Notes under the pieces: model-generated | Databases searched by the model: none | What the model was told of the DNA's origin: nothing | Seen by the model: only the letters and a program-made list of their open reading frames with translations | Program-made: the position numbers and the translations under genes | NCBI GenBank assembly: GCA_947074295.1 | Contig: CAMTPC010000030.1 | Span: 1 to 32,904, forward strand | Length of the DNA stretch: 32,904 bases | Direction: 5' to 3' | From: an uncultured Bacteroides sp. | Lineage (GTDB): Bacteria; Bacteroidota; Bacteroidia; Bacteroidales; Bacteroidaceae | In this document: positions 15,402 to 24,355 of the stretch, piece by piece | How positions within the stretch are numbered: position 1 is the stretch's first letter | How the letters are laid out: each line of letters starts with the position of its first letter

Positions 15402-16703
15402 TTATTGTTTCATCAAATAGTTTTTAAAGTCAGCAAACTCTTTCGAAAGTTCTATGGATTGTTTATCCCCCTTCATGAAAGCTTGCAGCTTAGCTGGAAT
15501 CTCCACAGCTTCACCAATAATACTTTGGACTGTGTCAAGGAACTTAGCCGGATGGGCAGTCTCGAGGAAAACACCAACTTCTTCTGGCATCAACCCTTCG
15601 GCTAGTGCACGGAAGCCACAAGCACCATGCGGATCAAGTAAATAGTGATCATCTTGGTAGACTTGCTTCATCGTTTCTTTTATTTGTCCATCAGTATAAG
15701 CCACACCACTTATTTCTGCTTTTATTGCTTCATAAGAACCAGAATAGAGTGCCAATACACGAGCAAAGTTACTTGGATCACCCACATCCATTGCATTAGC
15801 AATAGTAGCCACAGAAGGCTTGGGATTATATTGACCTGTTTGCAAGTATTGATAGAAGATATCATTACGGTTATTGGCTGCTATGAATCGTTTGATAGGC
15901 AACCCCATCTTCTTTGCAAATAACCCGGCAGTGATATTACCAAAATTACCACTAGGAACACATACAACCATCTCTTCCATACGCCCTAGTTTGCGATATT
16001 GCGCCCAAGCATAGAAGTAATAAAACGCTTGTGGTAAGAAACGAGCCACATTAATAGAGTTTGCGCTAGTAAGCAATAAATGGTCATTTAGTTCTTTATC
16101 CATAAAGGCCGCTTTAACCAAAGCTTGGCAATCATCAAAAGTACCATCTACTTCTATCGCAGTAATATTCTGACCCAAAGTGGTAAATTGCTTTTCTTGT
16201 ATCTCACTTACCTTACCTTTGGGATAGAGCACATAAACATGAATACCCTCTACACCAAGAAAGCCATTTGCCACAGCACTGCCCGTATCACCCGATGTAG
16301 CTACCAGCACATTGACTTGCTTCTTACCTTCTTTTTGGATGAAGTATCCCAAAAGACGAGCCATAAAGCGTGCACCTACATCTTTGAAAGCCAAAGTAGG
16401 TCCATGGAAAAGCTCGAGTGAGAAAATATTGCCTGTAACAGGCACCAAAGGCACATCAAAATTGAGGGTGTCATATACAATTTGCTTGAGTGTTTCTGCG
16501 GGAATATCCTCTCCGAAAAATGCATCGGCTACCTGATAAGCGATTTCTTGAAAAGAGAGTTTATCAATATTCTCGTAAAAATCATAAGGCAATGGTTTAA
16601 TGATATCGGGCATGAAAAGACCTTTGTCGGCAGCAAGTCCCTTTACCACGGCTTCGTCGAGCGAAGCATCTTTTACTTGTCCATTAGTGCTATAGTAATT
16701 CAT
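15402..16703 (-). CDS. thrC: Threonine synthase, 433 residues
   Basis: Catalyses the last step of threonine synthesis, O-phosphohomoserine to threonine, with pyridoxal phosphate. The PLP lysine is Lys107 in LAFKDVGARF. The PLP-phosphate binding loop SGNFGN and the substrate-loop ATSGDTGSAV are present. Length and the short N-terminus (YYSTNG) fit the bacterial, non-plant type, not regulated by SAM. It is the last gene of the thr operon, 10 bases after the homoserine kinase gene, and is followed by the bidirectional terminator. Expression should depend on the leader upstream of thrA. Confidence 0.95.
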   Translation of the reverse strand: MNYYSTNGQVKDASLDEAVVKGLAADKGLFMPDIIKPLPYDFYENIDKLSFQEIAYQVADAFFGEDIPAETLKQIVYDTLNFDVPLVPVTGNIFSLELFHGPTLAFKDVGARFMARLLGYFIQKEGKKQVNVLVATSGDTGSAVANGFLGVEGIHVYVLYPKGKVSEIQEKQFTTLGQNITAIEVDGTFDDCQALVKAAFMDKELNDHLLLTSANSINVARFLPQAFYYFYAWAQYRKLGRMEEMVVCVPSGNFGNITAGLFAKKMGLPIKRFIAANNRNDIFYQYLQTGQYNPKPSVATIANAMDVGDPSNFARVLALYSGSYEAIKAEISGVAYTDGQIKETMKQVYQDDHYLLDPHGACGFRALAEGLMPEEVGVFLETAHPAKFLDTVQSIIGEAVEIPAKLQAFMKGDKQSIELSKEFADFKNYLMKQ

Positions 16704-16713
16704 AGATATCCAA

Positions 16714-17928
16714 TTATTTACAGTTCATAAATTCGTTCATAAAATCATCTTCTTTCAACAAACCATATCCACCGTGTTTCGCTGATTCTTCATCATACAA
16801 TTCCACAGCATCAGGAATGATGCCTGGATACCAAATAAGGAAAGGCACAGGTTCTGAAGTATGTGTGCGTAGCTCGCAAGGTGTGGGATGATCGGGCAGC
16901 ACAGCAATAGCCACAGGTTCGTTCCACTGCTTTACTGCCTCATAAATGGGGCCAATAGCACGACTATCCAGATTCTCAATGGTGCGCAACTTTAGATCAA
17001 TATCACCTTCATGCCCAGCTTCATCACTTGCTTCGATATGTAGGTAGACAAAATCATCAGTTCGCAGAGCTTCGAGCGCTGCCGCTATCTTATTTTCGTA
17101 GTTTGTATTATAGAGGCCGGTAGCACCTTCAACAGCGATGCGGCGTAATCCTGCATAATAACCTATACCGTTGATCAAATCAACAGCCGAAATGACTGTC
17201 CCTTTTTTGATCTGCGGATAAGTGGCGGCCAATGGAGCCATTTGCGGACGATAACCCGGACTCCAAGGCCAAATACTATTAGCAGGATCTTTACCTTCGG
17301 CTATACGTTTCAAATTAATGGGATGATCCTTAAGTAATTCTTGCGAACGACGAATCAAGTCGTTGAGCAAATCGGCAGTTTCTTCTGCCTCGGGTTTCAG
17401 TGCCTTTATCATTAGAGGCTCAAAGGTCTGCAACGGCACATCATGTGGAGGCGTGCAATCCAAATTTTTATCACCACCTTTTACAACAAGTAAATGGCGA
17501 TATTGCACACCAGTATGAAAACAGACTTTGTCATTGCCTAAATGCTCTTGCAGATATTTTATCAATTCATCAGCCTCTTCTGTAGAAATATGTCCTGCTG
17601 AATGATTCTTAATCTTATCATCTTCAATACAAATAATATTGCATCGCATCGCCATTTCGTCTGGTTGTAGGTCTACACCGATACTAGCTGCTTCAAGTGG
17701 ACCACGTCCTTCATACACTTTTGGCAAATCATAGCCCAGCACAGACATATTGGCGACCTCGCTACCTGGATGGAATCCTTCGGCCACAGTGATCAGTCGA
17801 CCATTTCTTCCCAAACGGGCCAAATGGTCCATGTAGGGAGTATGAGCATGTTGCAAAAGTGTTTTACCATCGAGTGCAGGTACAGCCCAATCGGCCATAC
17901 CGTCACCCAGTATAATAATATGTTTCAT
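16714..17928 (-). CDS. Homoserine kinase of the phosphoglycerate mutase superfamily, 404 residues
   Basis: A member of the ApgM-like alkaline phosphatase superfamily. It starts with IILGDGMADW (metal-binding Asp9), has PGSEVANMSVLGYD (probable phosphoryl-acceptor Ser56), YEGRGPLEAAS, and later DEAGHEGD and LPDHPTPC, which supply the remaining metal ligands. On fold alone it would be called cofactor-independent phosphoglycerate mutase. But it lies between thrA and thrC in the operon, no GHMP-type thrB is in the window, and this subfamily is annotated as a proposed homoserine kinase (TIGR02535-like). I therefore call it the pathway's homoserine kinase; the step is homoserine to O-phosphohomoserine. 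Gaps of 21 and 10 bases to the neighbours support one transcript. Confidence 0.88.
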   Translation of the reverse strand: MKHIIILGDGMADWAVPALDGKTLLQHAHTPYMDHLARLGRNGRLITVAEGFHPGSEVANMSVLGYDLPKVYEGRGPLEAASIGVDLQPDEMAMRCNIICIEDDKIKNHSAGHISTEEADELIKYLQEHLGNDKVCFHTGVQYRHLLVVKGGDKNLDCTPPHDVPLQTFEPLMIKALKPEAEETADLLNDLIRRSQELLKDHPINLKRIAEGKDPANSIWPWSPGYRPQMAPLAATYPQIKKGTVISAVDLINGIGYYAGLRRIAVEGATGLYNTNYENKIAAALEALRTDDFVYLHIEASDEAGHEGDIDLKLRTIENLDSRAIGPIYEAVKQWNEPVAIAVLPDHPTPCELRTHTSEPVPFLIWYPGIIPDAVELYDEESAKHGGYGLLKEDDFMNEFMNCK

Positions 17929-17949
17929 AAAGATTCGTTTTAATGGAGA

Positions 17950-20385
17950 TTACACGTTGGCAATGCTCATGATATCAGCAAATACACCGGCAGCGGTCAC
18001 ACCGGCACCTGCACCATATCCTTGGATCATCATAGGGTATTCTTTATAGCGTTCGGTAGTAAGAAGAATAACATTATTGCTTCCCTCTAGATTATAGAAA
18101 GGATGATTGGAAGCCACTTCTTGCAAGCCCACAGAACCTTTTCCATTTTCAAGTTTCGCCACAAAGCGCCAATGCTTATGCTCTTGTTCCAGCACTTCGC
18201 GGCGTGCTTCGAATTCGGCATCCATAGTAGGAATACGTTTCCAGAAATCTTCCAAAGAGCCTTCGAAAAACTCGGCAGGCACAAAGAGATGTTTCTCTAC
18301 ATCTTCCTGTTCTAGCGCATAGCCCGCTTCGCGCGCCAAGATCACTAGTTTGCGAATAACATCTTTGCCACTGAGGTCAATACGAGGATCGGGTTCAGAG
18401 TAACGTTCTTCTTGCGCCATCTTGATAGTCTTGCTGAAAGGAATATCAGCACTGATCTTATTGAAGATATAGTTGAGGGTTCCACTAAGCACAGCTTCAA
18501 TTTTCAGAATTTTATCACCACTATGAATCAAGTCATTGATTGTATTGATGATAGGCAAGCCAGCACCTACATTTGTCTCGAAAAGATATTTCACACCACG
18601 CTGGCGGGCAATCTGCTTCAGTTCACGATAGTTATCATATTCCGAAGAAGCTGCTATCTTGTTGGCAGCAACTACCGACACATTGTGAAGTAGTAAGTCC
18701 TTATAGAGAGAAGCCACAGCCGCACTAGCTGTACAGTCCACAAACACCGAATTGAAAATATTCATGTTTATGATTTCATCACGCAAACTATCAATAGTGC
18801 TATCAATGCCTTTTTCTTCTAGTTCCTGATGGTAGTTGTCAAGATCGATACCTTCACGGTTAAAAACAGCTTTTGTAGCATCGGCTATACCAACTACATT
18901 CAGTTTCAGTCCATTCTCCAGCATCAATTTTTGACGTTGTGTACGTATCTGATCTATGAGGCTACCACCTACAGTACCTATACCACATATAAATAGGTTG
19001 AGCACTTGGTATTCTGACAAGAAGAAAGAATCATGAATCACATTTAATGACTTGCGCAATGACTTTGAATCCACTACAAAAGAGATATTCGTTTCAGAAG
19101 CACCTTGCGCACAAGCGATCACACTGATACCATTACGTCCCAAAGTCCCAAAAAGCTTACCTGCTATACCTGGCGTGTGTTTCATGTTTTCTCCTACGAT
19201 AGCAACAGTAGCCAGATTCTTCTCAGCTTGGATCGGCGAAATCTCACCCATCTCTATTTCCTTCAGAAATTCTTCGTTGAGCACCACACAGGCCAAATCG
19301 GCATCGGCATTGCGCACACCAATAGAGGTACTATTTTCAGAAGAAGCTTGTGATACCATAAAAACGCTGATACCATTCTTTGCCAAAGCTTTGAAAATAC
19401 GATAGTTTACACCAATCACGCCCACCATGCCAAGACCTTGAACAGTAATCAGACTAGTATCATTGATGGATGATATACCCTTGATGGCTTTTGATTGTGG
19501 GCTAGTCACTTCTTGCTTGATTACAGTGCCTGCCGCATCAGGATTAAAGGTATTCTTTATTAATATAGGTATATTCTTATGGTAAACTGGATAGATAGTA
19601 GGAGGATAAACCACTTTTGCACCAAAGTTACAAAGTTCTGTAGCTTCAGCATAACTTAATTCGCTGATGGTATAAGCCGTAGAGATCACGCGTGGATCAG
19701 CTGTCATAAATCCATCCACATCCGTCCAAATCTCCAAGCTATCCGCATTTAGAGCAGCAGCTATGATAGCAGCTGTATAGTCCGATCCTCCACGACCAAG
19801 ATTAGTAATATCATCTGTATACTTATCGGTTGAGATAAAACCACCCAATACAGCAACCTCTGGAGCAGCCGCAAATGTTTCTTGCACCAACTGATTGGTC
19901 AAGTCTGAGTCGAGAGTATGCTTCCCGTGCTTATATTCGGTTTTAATGAACGAACGCGCATCATAGTGTTTTGCTCCATCAATCAGTTCAGTGACAATGA
20001 TTGAAGAAAGACGTTCACCGTAACTAACAATGGTATCTGAGGTTTTAGTAGAAAGGTCTTTGATGAGATATATTCCCTGAAAGATATCTTTTAGCTCGTT
20101 AAGAAGTTCTCCTACACGGCGTTGTAAATCATTTTGTTTTTCACCAGCGGGAAATAATTCTTTTATCATTTCAATGTGGCGATAAACGATCTCGCGAAAG
20201 TCAGCCTCATAAGCAGGGTCACCTTTTGCTGCCATTTTAGAAGTATGGAGTAGTTTGTCAGTGACTCCCCCTAGTGCCGATACCACGACAATAATAGGTT
20301 TTTGGTTGTTTTCTACAATGCGTTTAACGCTTAACAGGCTATTCACGGAACCTACGGATGTTCCGCCGAATTTCATGATTTTCAT
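17950..20385 (-). CDS. thrA: Bifunctional aspartokinase/homoserine dehydrogenase, 811 residues
   Basis: Carries out the first and third steps of the threonine pathway. The kinase domain (about 1-290) opens with MKFGGTSVGS and contains the GRGGSDYTAA nucleotide loop. Two ACT-type regulatory segments follow (about 310-460; VQGLGMVGV and IVGENMKHTPGIAG are typical). The dehydrogenase (about 465-811) has the Rossmann motif ICGIGTVGGSL, the catalytic ANKIAAS lysine, the GAGLPII substrate loop, and ends with GAGAGVTAAGVFADIM. The total is close to the 820 residues of E. coli ThrA. The ACT domains imply feedback control by threonine, and the 5' leader with four Thr codons adds transcriptional control. 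It is the first gene of the thr operon. Confidence 0.96.
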   Translation of the reverse strand: MKIMKFGGTSVGSVNSLLSVKRIVENNQKPIIVVVSALGGVTDKLLHTSKMAAKGDPAYEADFREIVYRHIEMIKELFPAGEKQNDLQRRVGELLNELKDIFQGIYLIKDLSTKTSDTIVSYGERLSSIIVTELIDGAKHYDARSFIKTEYKHGKHTLDSDLTNQLVQETFAAAPEVAVLGGFISTDKYTDDITNLGRGGSDYTAAIIAAALNADSLEIWTDVDGFMTADPRVISTAYTISELSYAEATELCNFGAKVVYPPTIYPVYHKNIPILIKNTFNPDAAGTVIKQEVTSPQSKAIKGISSINDTSLITVQGLGMVGVIGVNYRIFKALAKNGISVFMVSQASSENSTSIGVRNADADLACVVLNEEFLKEIEMGEISPIQAEKNLATVAIVGENMKHTPGIAGKLFGTLGRNGISVIACAQGASETNISFVVDSKSLRKSLNVIHDSFFLSEYQVLNLFICGIGTVGGSLIDQIRTQRQKLMLENGLKLNVVGIADATKAVFNREGIDLDNYHQELEEKGIDSTIDSLRDEIINMNIFNSVFVDCTASAAVASLYKDLLLHNVSVVAANKIAASSEYDNYRELKQIARQRGVKYLFETNVGAGLPIINTINDLIHSGDKILKIEAVLSGTLNYIFNKISADIPFSKTIKMAQEERYSEPDPRIDLSGKDVIRKLVILAREAGYALEQEDVEKHLFVPAEFFEGSLEDFWKRIPTMDAEFEARREVLEQEHKHWRFVAKLENGKGSVGLQEVASNHPFYNLEGSNNVILLTTERYKEYPMMIQGYGAGAGVTAAGVFADIMSIANV

Positions 20386-20399
20386 ACAGACTAATATTT

Positions 20400-20529
20400 T
20401 GATATGTCTTTCCCGTTCTGTTCAGTTTTTAAAACAGGAAACACAAGAATGAGTAAAATCGAAAAGAAAAATAATTTGAATTTATCTACTAATTGTAGAT
20501 GTGGTTCACGTAGAAACACAAAACTATCC
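20400..20529 (-). promoter_or_regulatory. Candidate attenuator region of the thr operon
   Basis: Between leader peptide and thrA I see structures that could compete. CTATCCT (20524-20530) is complementary to AGGATAG (20575-20581), so these two segments embrace most of the leader ORF. ATCTAC (20484-20489) pairs with GTAGAT (20495-20500), followed on the minus strand by a T-rich tract at 20462-20475. A bulged hairpin lies at 20409-20441, just before thrA. No textbook GC stem with an immediate T-run is present, so the mechanism (terminator, anti-terminator or ribosome-site masking) is open. Confidence 0.5.
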
Positions 20530-20589
20530 TCAACCCCTAAGGGTCGTGGTGGTACACATGGATGTGACTGTAAAAGGATAGCTGTTCAT
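20530..20589 (-). CDS. thrL: thr operon leader peptide, 19 residues
   Basis: A 19-codon ORF, MNSYPFTVTSMCTTTTLRG, lies 144 bases upstream of thrA on the same strand. Six of 19 residues are Thr, and four consecutive codons (residues 13-16: ACC ACC ACG ACC) all read Thr. This is the hallmark of an amino-acid attenuation leader, in front of the first gene of the threonine operon. Its ATG is about 33 bases after the predicted transcription start. Known E. coli ThrL also has runs of Thr codons but has no sequence similarity otherwise. Scarcity of charged tRNA-Thr would stall the ribosome in the run and change downstream folding. Attenuation has been proposed by comparative genomics for Bacteroidetes; the mechanism here is inference. 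The symbol is by analogy. Confidence 0.85.
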   Translation of the reverse strand: MNSYPFTVTSMCTTTTLRG

Positions 20590-20628
20590 GAAGTTTATTG
20601 TTTCTCGTTACTTATTGAAAAGATGTCG

Positions 20629-20636
20629 CAAATATA
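20629..20636 (-). promoter_or_regulatory. -7 promoter element of the thr operon
   Basis: Minus-strand TATATTTG, an exact TAnnTTTG match, 40 bases before the leader peptide start. The message would start near 20622 and carry the leader ORF. The -33 region is not a clear TTG. Confidence 0.6.
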
Positions 20637-20710
20637 GAGATTAATGCAAACAATCTATCACATTTTGCCAACTTTTTCTTATAAAAAGATTTAGAGAGAA
20701 GGATTCACAC

Positions 20711-20738
20711 AAATGACATAGATTAAGAAAAATGACAT
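20711..20738. repeat. Direct repeat AAATGACAT between divergent thr and ansA promoters
   Basis: AAATGACAT occurs exactly at 20711-20719 and 20730-20738, a spacing of 19 bases, close to two helical turns, just upstream of the asparaginase promoter. Same-face spacing suggests a protein-binding site, possibly shared by the two divergent operons. Confidence 0.4.
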
Positions 20739-20773
20739 TTTGTTAGTTTATCACAGATATATCATTATCTTTG
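20739..20773 (+). promoter_or_regulatory. Promoter of the asparaginase gene
   Basis: TATCTTTG at 20766-20773 is an exact -7 match. TTTG at 20739-20742 could be the -33, though the gap is 23 rather than 20 bases. Start codon 27 bases downstream. Confidence 0.6.
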
Positions 20774-20800
20774 TGTTTCAAATAAGTAACATTTAGAGGA

Positions 20801-21841
20801 ATGACCCCACAAAATACTTCCGTATTGATAATTTACACAGGTGGAACAATTGGTATGATACAAAATCCTGAGACTGGTGCCCTCGAAACTTTTAATTTCG
20901 AACATCTTCATACACATGTACCCGAACTGCAAAAAACCAATTGTACGATTGATACTATCCAATTTGACCCACCTATAGATTCATCGGATATGGAGCCGGA
21001 AGCTTGGCGTAAGATTGTACATATCATAAGTGATAATTATGATATGTACAACGGTTTTGTCATTTTACATGGCACTGATACGATGGCCTATACAGCCTCT
21101 GCACTAAGCTTCATGCTAGAAAACCTGGCAAAGCCTGTTATTTTAACAGGATCGCAATTGCCTATCTGTATGCTACGTACTGATGGTAAAGAAAATCTGA
21201 TGACCAGTATCGAAATAGCCACCGCACAAAATCCAGATGGTACGCCTGTAGTACCCGAAGTATGTATATTATTCGAGAATCATTTGATGAGAGGCAATCG
21301 AACAACGAAACTTAATGCAGAAAACTTTAATGCGTTCCGCTCTTTCAACTATCCCGTATTAGCCGATGCTGGCATCCATATCAAATATAATTATGGGGTG
21401 ATTCACAAAGCTATGCCTACTCTCCCTCTTGAGCCACATTATCTTTTAGACACCCGAATAGCTGTGCTAAAACTATTCCCAGGCATCCATGAAAACGTAG
21501 TGGCAGCTACACTATCCATAGAAGGTCTTAGAGCTGTGGTTTTGGAAACATATGGATCTGGAAATGCTCCTCGTCGTAAATGGTTGCTTCGCCTTTTAGA
21601 AGGGGCTTCGAAACGCGGTATCGTCATTGTAAATGTATCGCAATGCTGTGCCGGAACTGTAGAAATGGAACGTTACGAAACAGGATATCACCTGTTGCAA
21701 TCAGGCATCGTGAGTGGATATGACAGTACTACTGAATCGGCTGTTACAAAACTAATGTTCTTACTTGGTCATGGCTATGAACCCGAAGAGATACGCGAAA
21801 AAATGCGCCATCCGTTAGCAGGAGAAATAACACTACCGTAA
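20801..21841 (+). CDS. ansA: Type I (cytoplasmic) L-asparaginase, 346 residues
   Basis: Hydrolyses asparagine to aspartate and ammonia. The nucleophile motif IYTGGTIGM (Thr13) and the second motif HGTDTMAYTAS (Thr92, Asp93) are complete, and TGSQLPICMLRTDGKENL fits the type I subset. No signal peptide is present, which supports a cytosolic type I enzyme like E. coli AnsA rather than the periplasmic high-affinity AnsB. It is monocistronic, with its own promoter, and ends at a terminator shared with the catalase gene. Its product, aspartate, is the substrate of the divergently transcribed ThrA; shared regulation is only a possibility. Confidence 0.94.
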   Translation: MTPQNTSVLIIYTGGTIGMIQNPETGALETFNFEHLHTHVPELQKTNCTIDTIQFDPPIDSSDMEPEAWRKIVHIISDNYDMYNGFVILHGTDTMAYTASALSFMLENLAKPVILTGSQLPICMLRTDGKENLMTSIEIATAQNPDGTPVVPEVCILFENHLMRGNRTTKLNAENFNAFRSFNYPVLADAGIHIKYNYGVIHKAMPTLPLEPHYLLDTRIAVLKLFPGIHENVVAATLSIEGLRAVVLETYGSGNAPRRKWLLRLLEGASKRGIVIVNVSQCCAGTVEMERYETGYHLLQSGIVSGYDSTTESAVTKLMFLLGHGYEPEEIREKMRHPLAGEITLP

Positions 21842-21882
21842 GCAAAGATATAAAAAATAAAATAAACGAGAGAGAATGAGAG

Positions 21883-21930
21883 ATCGGGTAGACTAAAGGC
21901 TTTATACAGTCTTGGTCTACCCGATTGTTA
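21883..21930. terminator. Bidirectional terminator between ansA and katA
   Basis: ATCGGGTAGAC (21883-21893) and GTCTACCCGAT (21915-21925) form a perfect 11-base stem with a 21-base loop, followed by TGTTATT on the plus strand. The two genes converge here. Confidence 0.85.
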
Positions 21931-21948
21931 TTAAATGATCAAATAAAA

Positions 21949-23412
21949 TCATCGCGTCGCTTTCAAAGCCTCATCTACCATGATGTGCATAGCCTTGGCC
22001 ACACCACGACCATAAGCTGGATCAGCTTTATAGCAATTGCGGATGTGACGTTGTTTGATAAATAGCTCAGCTCCCTCCATGGCACGTGCCGTATTCTCAA
22101 AAAGCACTTGTTGTTGCTCAGCACTCATCAAACGGAATAGATCGCCTGGCTGTGTATAGTAATCATCATCATACTCACGCTCATTGTAGTTATAGACTTC
22201 TCCATGGGTAGCGAGCGGCGGCTCTTTCAATTCTGGAGAATCTTGCCATTCTCCATAACTATTAGGTTCATAGCCTATTGTCGAACCATGGTTACCATCT
22301 GTACGCATCTGTCCATCACGATGGAAAGAATGGAACGGGCAACGTGGTTTATTCACAGGAATTTCATTGTGATTTACACCAAGGCGATAGCGTTGTGCAT
22401 CACCATATGAAAACAAACGTCCTTGCAGCATTTTATCAGGCGAGAAACCAATACCATCAACCGTATTCATGGGATTGAATGCCGATTGTTCGACTTCGGC
22501 AAAATAGTTCTCAGGGTTTTTATTCAGTTCCAGCACACCTACATCCATCAATGGGAAATCCTTATGTGGCCACACCTTCGTCAAATCAAAGGGATTAATG
22601 CGATATGCATTTGCCTCATCCTCTGTCATGACTTGTATCTTCATTTCCCAGCGCGGGAAATCACCTTTTTCTATAGCGGCATAGAGATCACGTTGGTGTG
22701 ATTCCCTGTCTTTACCGATGATTGCTTCTGCCTCAGCATCTGTCAGGTTCATTATACCTTGACATGTCCTAAAATGAAATTTCACCCATGTTCTAACATT
22801 ATCTTTATTAATGAAACTATAAGTATGACTGCCAAATCCATGCATATGACGATAGGACGAAGGTATACCACGATCACTCATTGTGATTGTAATCTGATGC
22901 AAAGCTTCGGGCAAGAGAGTCCAAAAATCCCAATTGCTATTCGGACTTCGGAGATTGGTTCGTGGATCGCGTTTCACCACATGATTCAAATCTGGAAATT
23001 TTAATGGATCCCGCAAAAAGAAAACCGGTGTGTTATTGCCTACCAAATCCCAGTTACCTGCATCCGTATAATATTTCATGGCGAATCCTCGAATATCTCG
23101 TTCGGCATCAGCTGCCCCTCGTTCACCTGCAACCGTAGAAAAACGCACAAAACAATCGGTCTTTTTTCCAACTTCGGCAAATATAGACGCACGTGTATAT
23201 TTAGTAATATCATGTGTCACTGTAAATGTACCATATGCACCTGAACCTTTTGCGTGCATACGTCGTTCAGGAATTACCTCACGGTCAAAGTGCCCCAATT
23301 TCTCCATAAACCAAGGATCTTGCATCACTACCGGACCTGGCCGGCCAGCTGTTTGGACATTCTGGTTATCAGCAACAGGTCGTCCGTTGGCAGTTGTCAT
23401 CTTCTCTTTCAT
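21949..23412 (-). CDS. katA: Monofunctional haem catalase, 487 residues
   Basis: Breaks down hydrogen peroxide to water and oxygen. The distal catalytic His53 is in [12 protein letters not shown], the catalytic Asn126 in [10 protein letters not shown], and the proximal haem ligand Tyr336 in [14 protein letters not shown]; all family hallmarks are present. About 487 residues means a small-subunit, clade 3 type catalase. A second in-frame ATG 12 bases downstream is possible, but the first is chosen because it follows a 9-codon mini-ORF with an ATGA overlap. No signal peptide is seen, so it is cytosolic. It is the sole catalase gene in the window and fits the oxygen tolerance of Bacteroides species. 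No consensus promoter is clear. Confidence 0.95.
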   Translation of the reverse strand: MKEKMTTANGRPVADNQNVQTAGRPGPVVMQDPWFMEKLGHFDREVIPERRMHAKGSGAYGTFTVTHDITKYTRASIFAEVGKKTDCFVRFSTVAGERGAADAERDIRGFAMKYYTDAGNWDLVGNNTPVFFLRDPLKFPDLNHVVKRDPRTNLRSPNSNWDFWTLLPEALHQITITMSDRGIPSSYRHMHGFGSHTYSFINKDNVRTWVKFHFRTCQGIMNLTDAEAEAIIGKDRESHQRDLYAAIEKGDFPRWEMKIQVMTEDEANAYRINPFDLTKVWPHKDFPLMDVGVLELNKNPENYFAEVEQSAFNPMNTVDGIGFSPDKMLQGRLFSYGDAQRYRLGVNHNEIPVNKPRCPFHSFHRDGQMRTDGNHGSTIGYEPNSYGEWQDSPELKEPPLATHGEVYNYNEREYDDDYYTQPGDLFRLMSAEQQQVLFENTARAMEGAELFIKQRHIRNCYKADPAYGRGVAKAMHIMVDEALKATR

Positions 23413-23427
23413 ACTTCTTTCTTTCTA

Positions 23428-23449
23428 AGGTTGAACATAGGTTGAACAT
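23428..23449 (-). repeat. Tandem 11-base duplication in the katA leader
   Basis: On the plus strand AGGTTGAACAT is repeated twice without spacing (23428-23438 and 23439-23449). On the minus strand each copy begins with ATG. The copy nearer katA opens a 9-codon mini-ORF (MFNLRKKEV) whose stop TGA overlaps the katA ATG as ATGA. This suggests translational coupling, but whether it is translated is not known. Confidence 0.5.
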
Positions 23450-23573
23450 GCGATATACAATGATATGTAACTCACGGCTGGTCAATATAAACATAATATT
23501 TTATATATCAAAGCATTAGCCTCAACATTTAAAGAAAGAAAGTAAAGAATAAGAAAGGAAGGATAAAGTTTAA

Positions 23574-23813
23574 TTATTCTCGATTACGATATTTTTTGGT
23601 AGACAGTAAAGACAGCAACTCATCTTTAGACACACTACACTCCCCATACTCATCAACTACAGTATATTGACATTGCAGATATATTGATATAGGTTTCACT
23701 TCAACCTTTGTTACCATAGCTGGATATGATTTCGCATCAAATTCATTTCTGCTGGAACAGCTTGTAAAAATAATGATAAACATTCCCAATAATAGAAGAT
23801 ATGATTTATTCAT
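23574..23813 (-). CDS. Small lipoprotein of unknown function, 79 residues
   Basis: A short secreted lipoprotein. The signal peptide MNKSYLLLLGMFIIIFTSC ends in a canonical lipobox (Cys19), leaving a mature part of about 60 residues with mixed charged and beta-prone segments and two further cysteines (near 48 and 59). I do not recognise a family. The gene overlaps the preceding 181-residue lipoprotein gene by 4 bases (ATGA), so they are translationally coupled and probably act together. The two cysteines might form a disulfide in the periplasm. Uncertain whether surface-exposed. Confidence 0.7.
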   Translation of the reverse strand: MNKSYLLLLGMFIIIFTSCSSRNEFDAKSYPAMVTKVEVKPISIYLQCQYTVVDEYGECSVSKDELLSLLSTKKYRNRE

Positions 23814-24355
23814 TTCGCTGTATTTAAAGTTTCTTGTGTTACAGTCAATGTATAGTTATAAACAGAGTCAGTCATTTGTTTCAAAAAACCTTCCACGTTA
23901 TCCAAACCATTTAAGGTTATCACTTTTCTACCATTAACCTTTGATGCAAGGATATGTTGACAACGTTCCAAATGGCCATATTCATAAAAGAACAAGTTCC
24001 CACCTAATGCAAAATTGTAGGTTCTCTCGTCATCCACCTCTATAGATTCTTTCAGTTCATATCGGATAGTGAAATTGGCAGTAAATGGCAATTTTTGTAT
24101 TCGTAATTCAATGTATGATGAACGATCGTTTACACTAGCTGAAACCAGTTGCCCATCTTGATCGATATAATCAATATAAGTGTCTACAAAATTCTGTGCA
24201 TCTAAAATATCAGACTTTGAGAAGCTAAATATATAATCGGATGAATCATCTAATAATTCGTGTTTATTAGAAGAGCATGAAGATGCAACAAGTTGCAAGC
24301 ATGCAAATAGACATATAAATAGATATTCATTTATTTTTAAAGACATAAGCATCAC
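23810..24355 (-). CDS. Lipoprotein of unknown function, 181 residues
   Basis: A secreted lipoprotein: hydrophobic helix about 10-25 followed by LVASSC, a lipobox. The first ATG (24355) is used, but the ATG three codons later would give an equally good signal peptide. The mature part is acidic and probably beta-rich, with no membrane segment; a late segment RKVITLNGLDNVEGFL resembles nothing I can name. With the 79-residue lipoprotein it forms a two-gene operon, overlapping by 4 bases. It lies alone between the catalase gene and a long non-coding stretch. No function is proposed. Confidence 0.75.
   Translation of the reverse strand: MMLMSLKINEYLFICLFACLQLVASSCSSNKHELLDDSSDYIFSFSKSDILDAQNFVDTYIDYIDQDGQLVSASVNDRSSYIELRIQKLPFTANFTIRYELKESIEVDDERTYNFALGGNLFFYEYGHLERCQHILASKVNGRKVITLNGLDNVEGFLKQMTDSVYNYTLTVTQETLNTAK

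Noticed and set aside
16714-17928. Annotation as glycolytic phosphoglycerate mutase
   Set aside because: Fold is the same superfamily, but position between thrA and thrC and the absence of another homoserine kinase favour a threonine pathway role.
20404-20637. Plus-strand 77-codon ORF upstream of thrA with several Cys and Arg residues
   Set aside because: It is the complement of the thr leader region, has no promoter or conserved look, and the opposite strand explains the sequence better.
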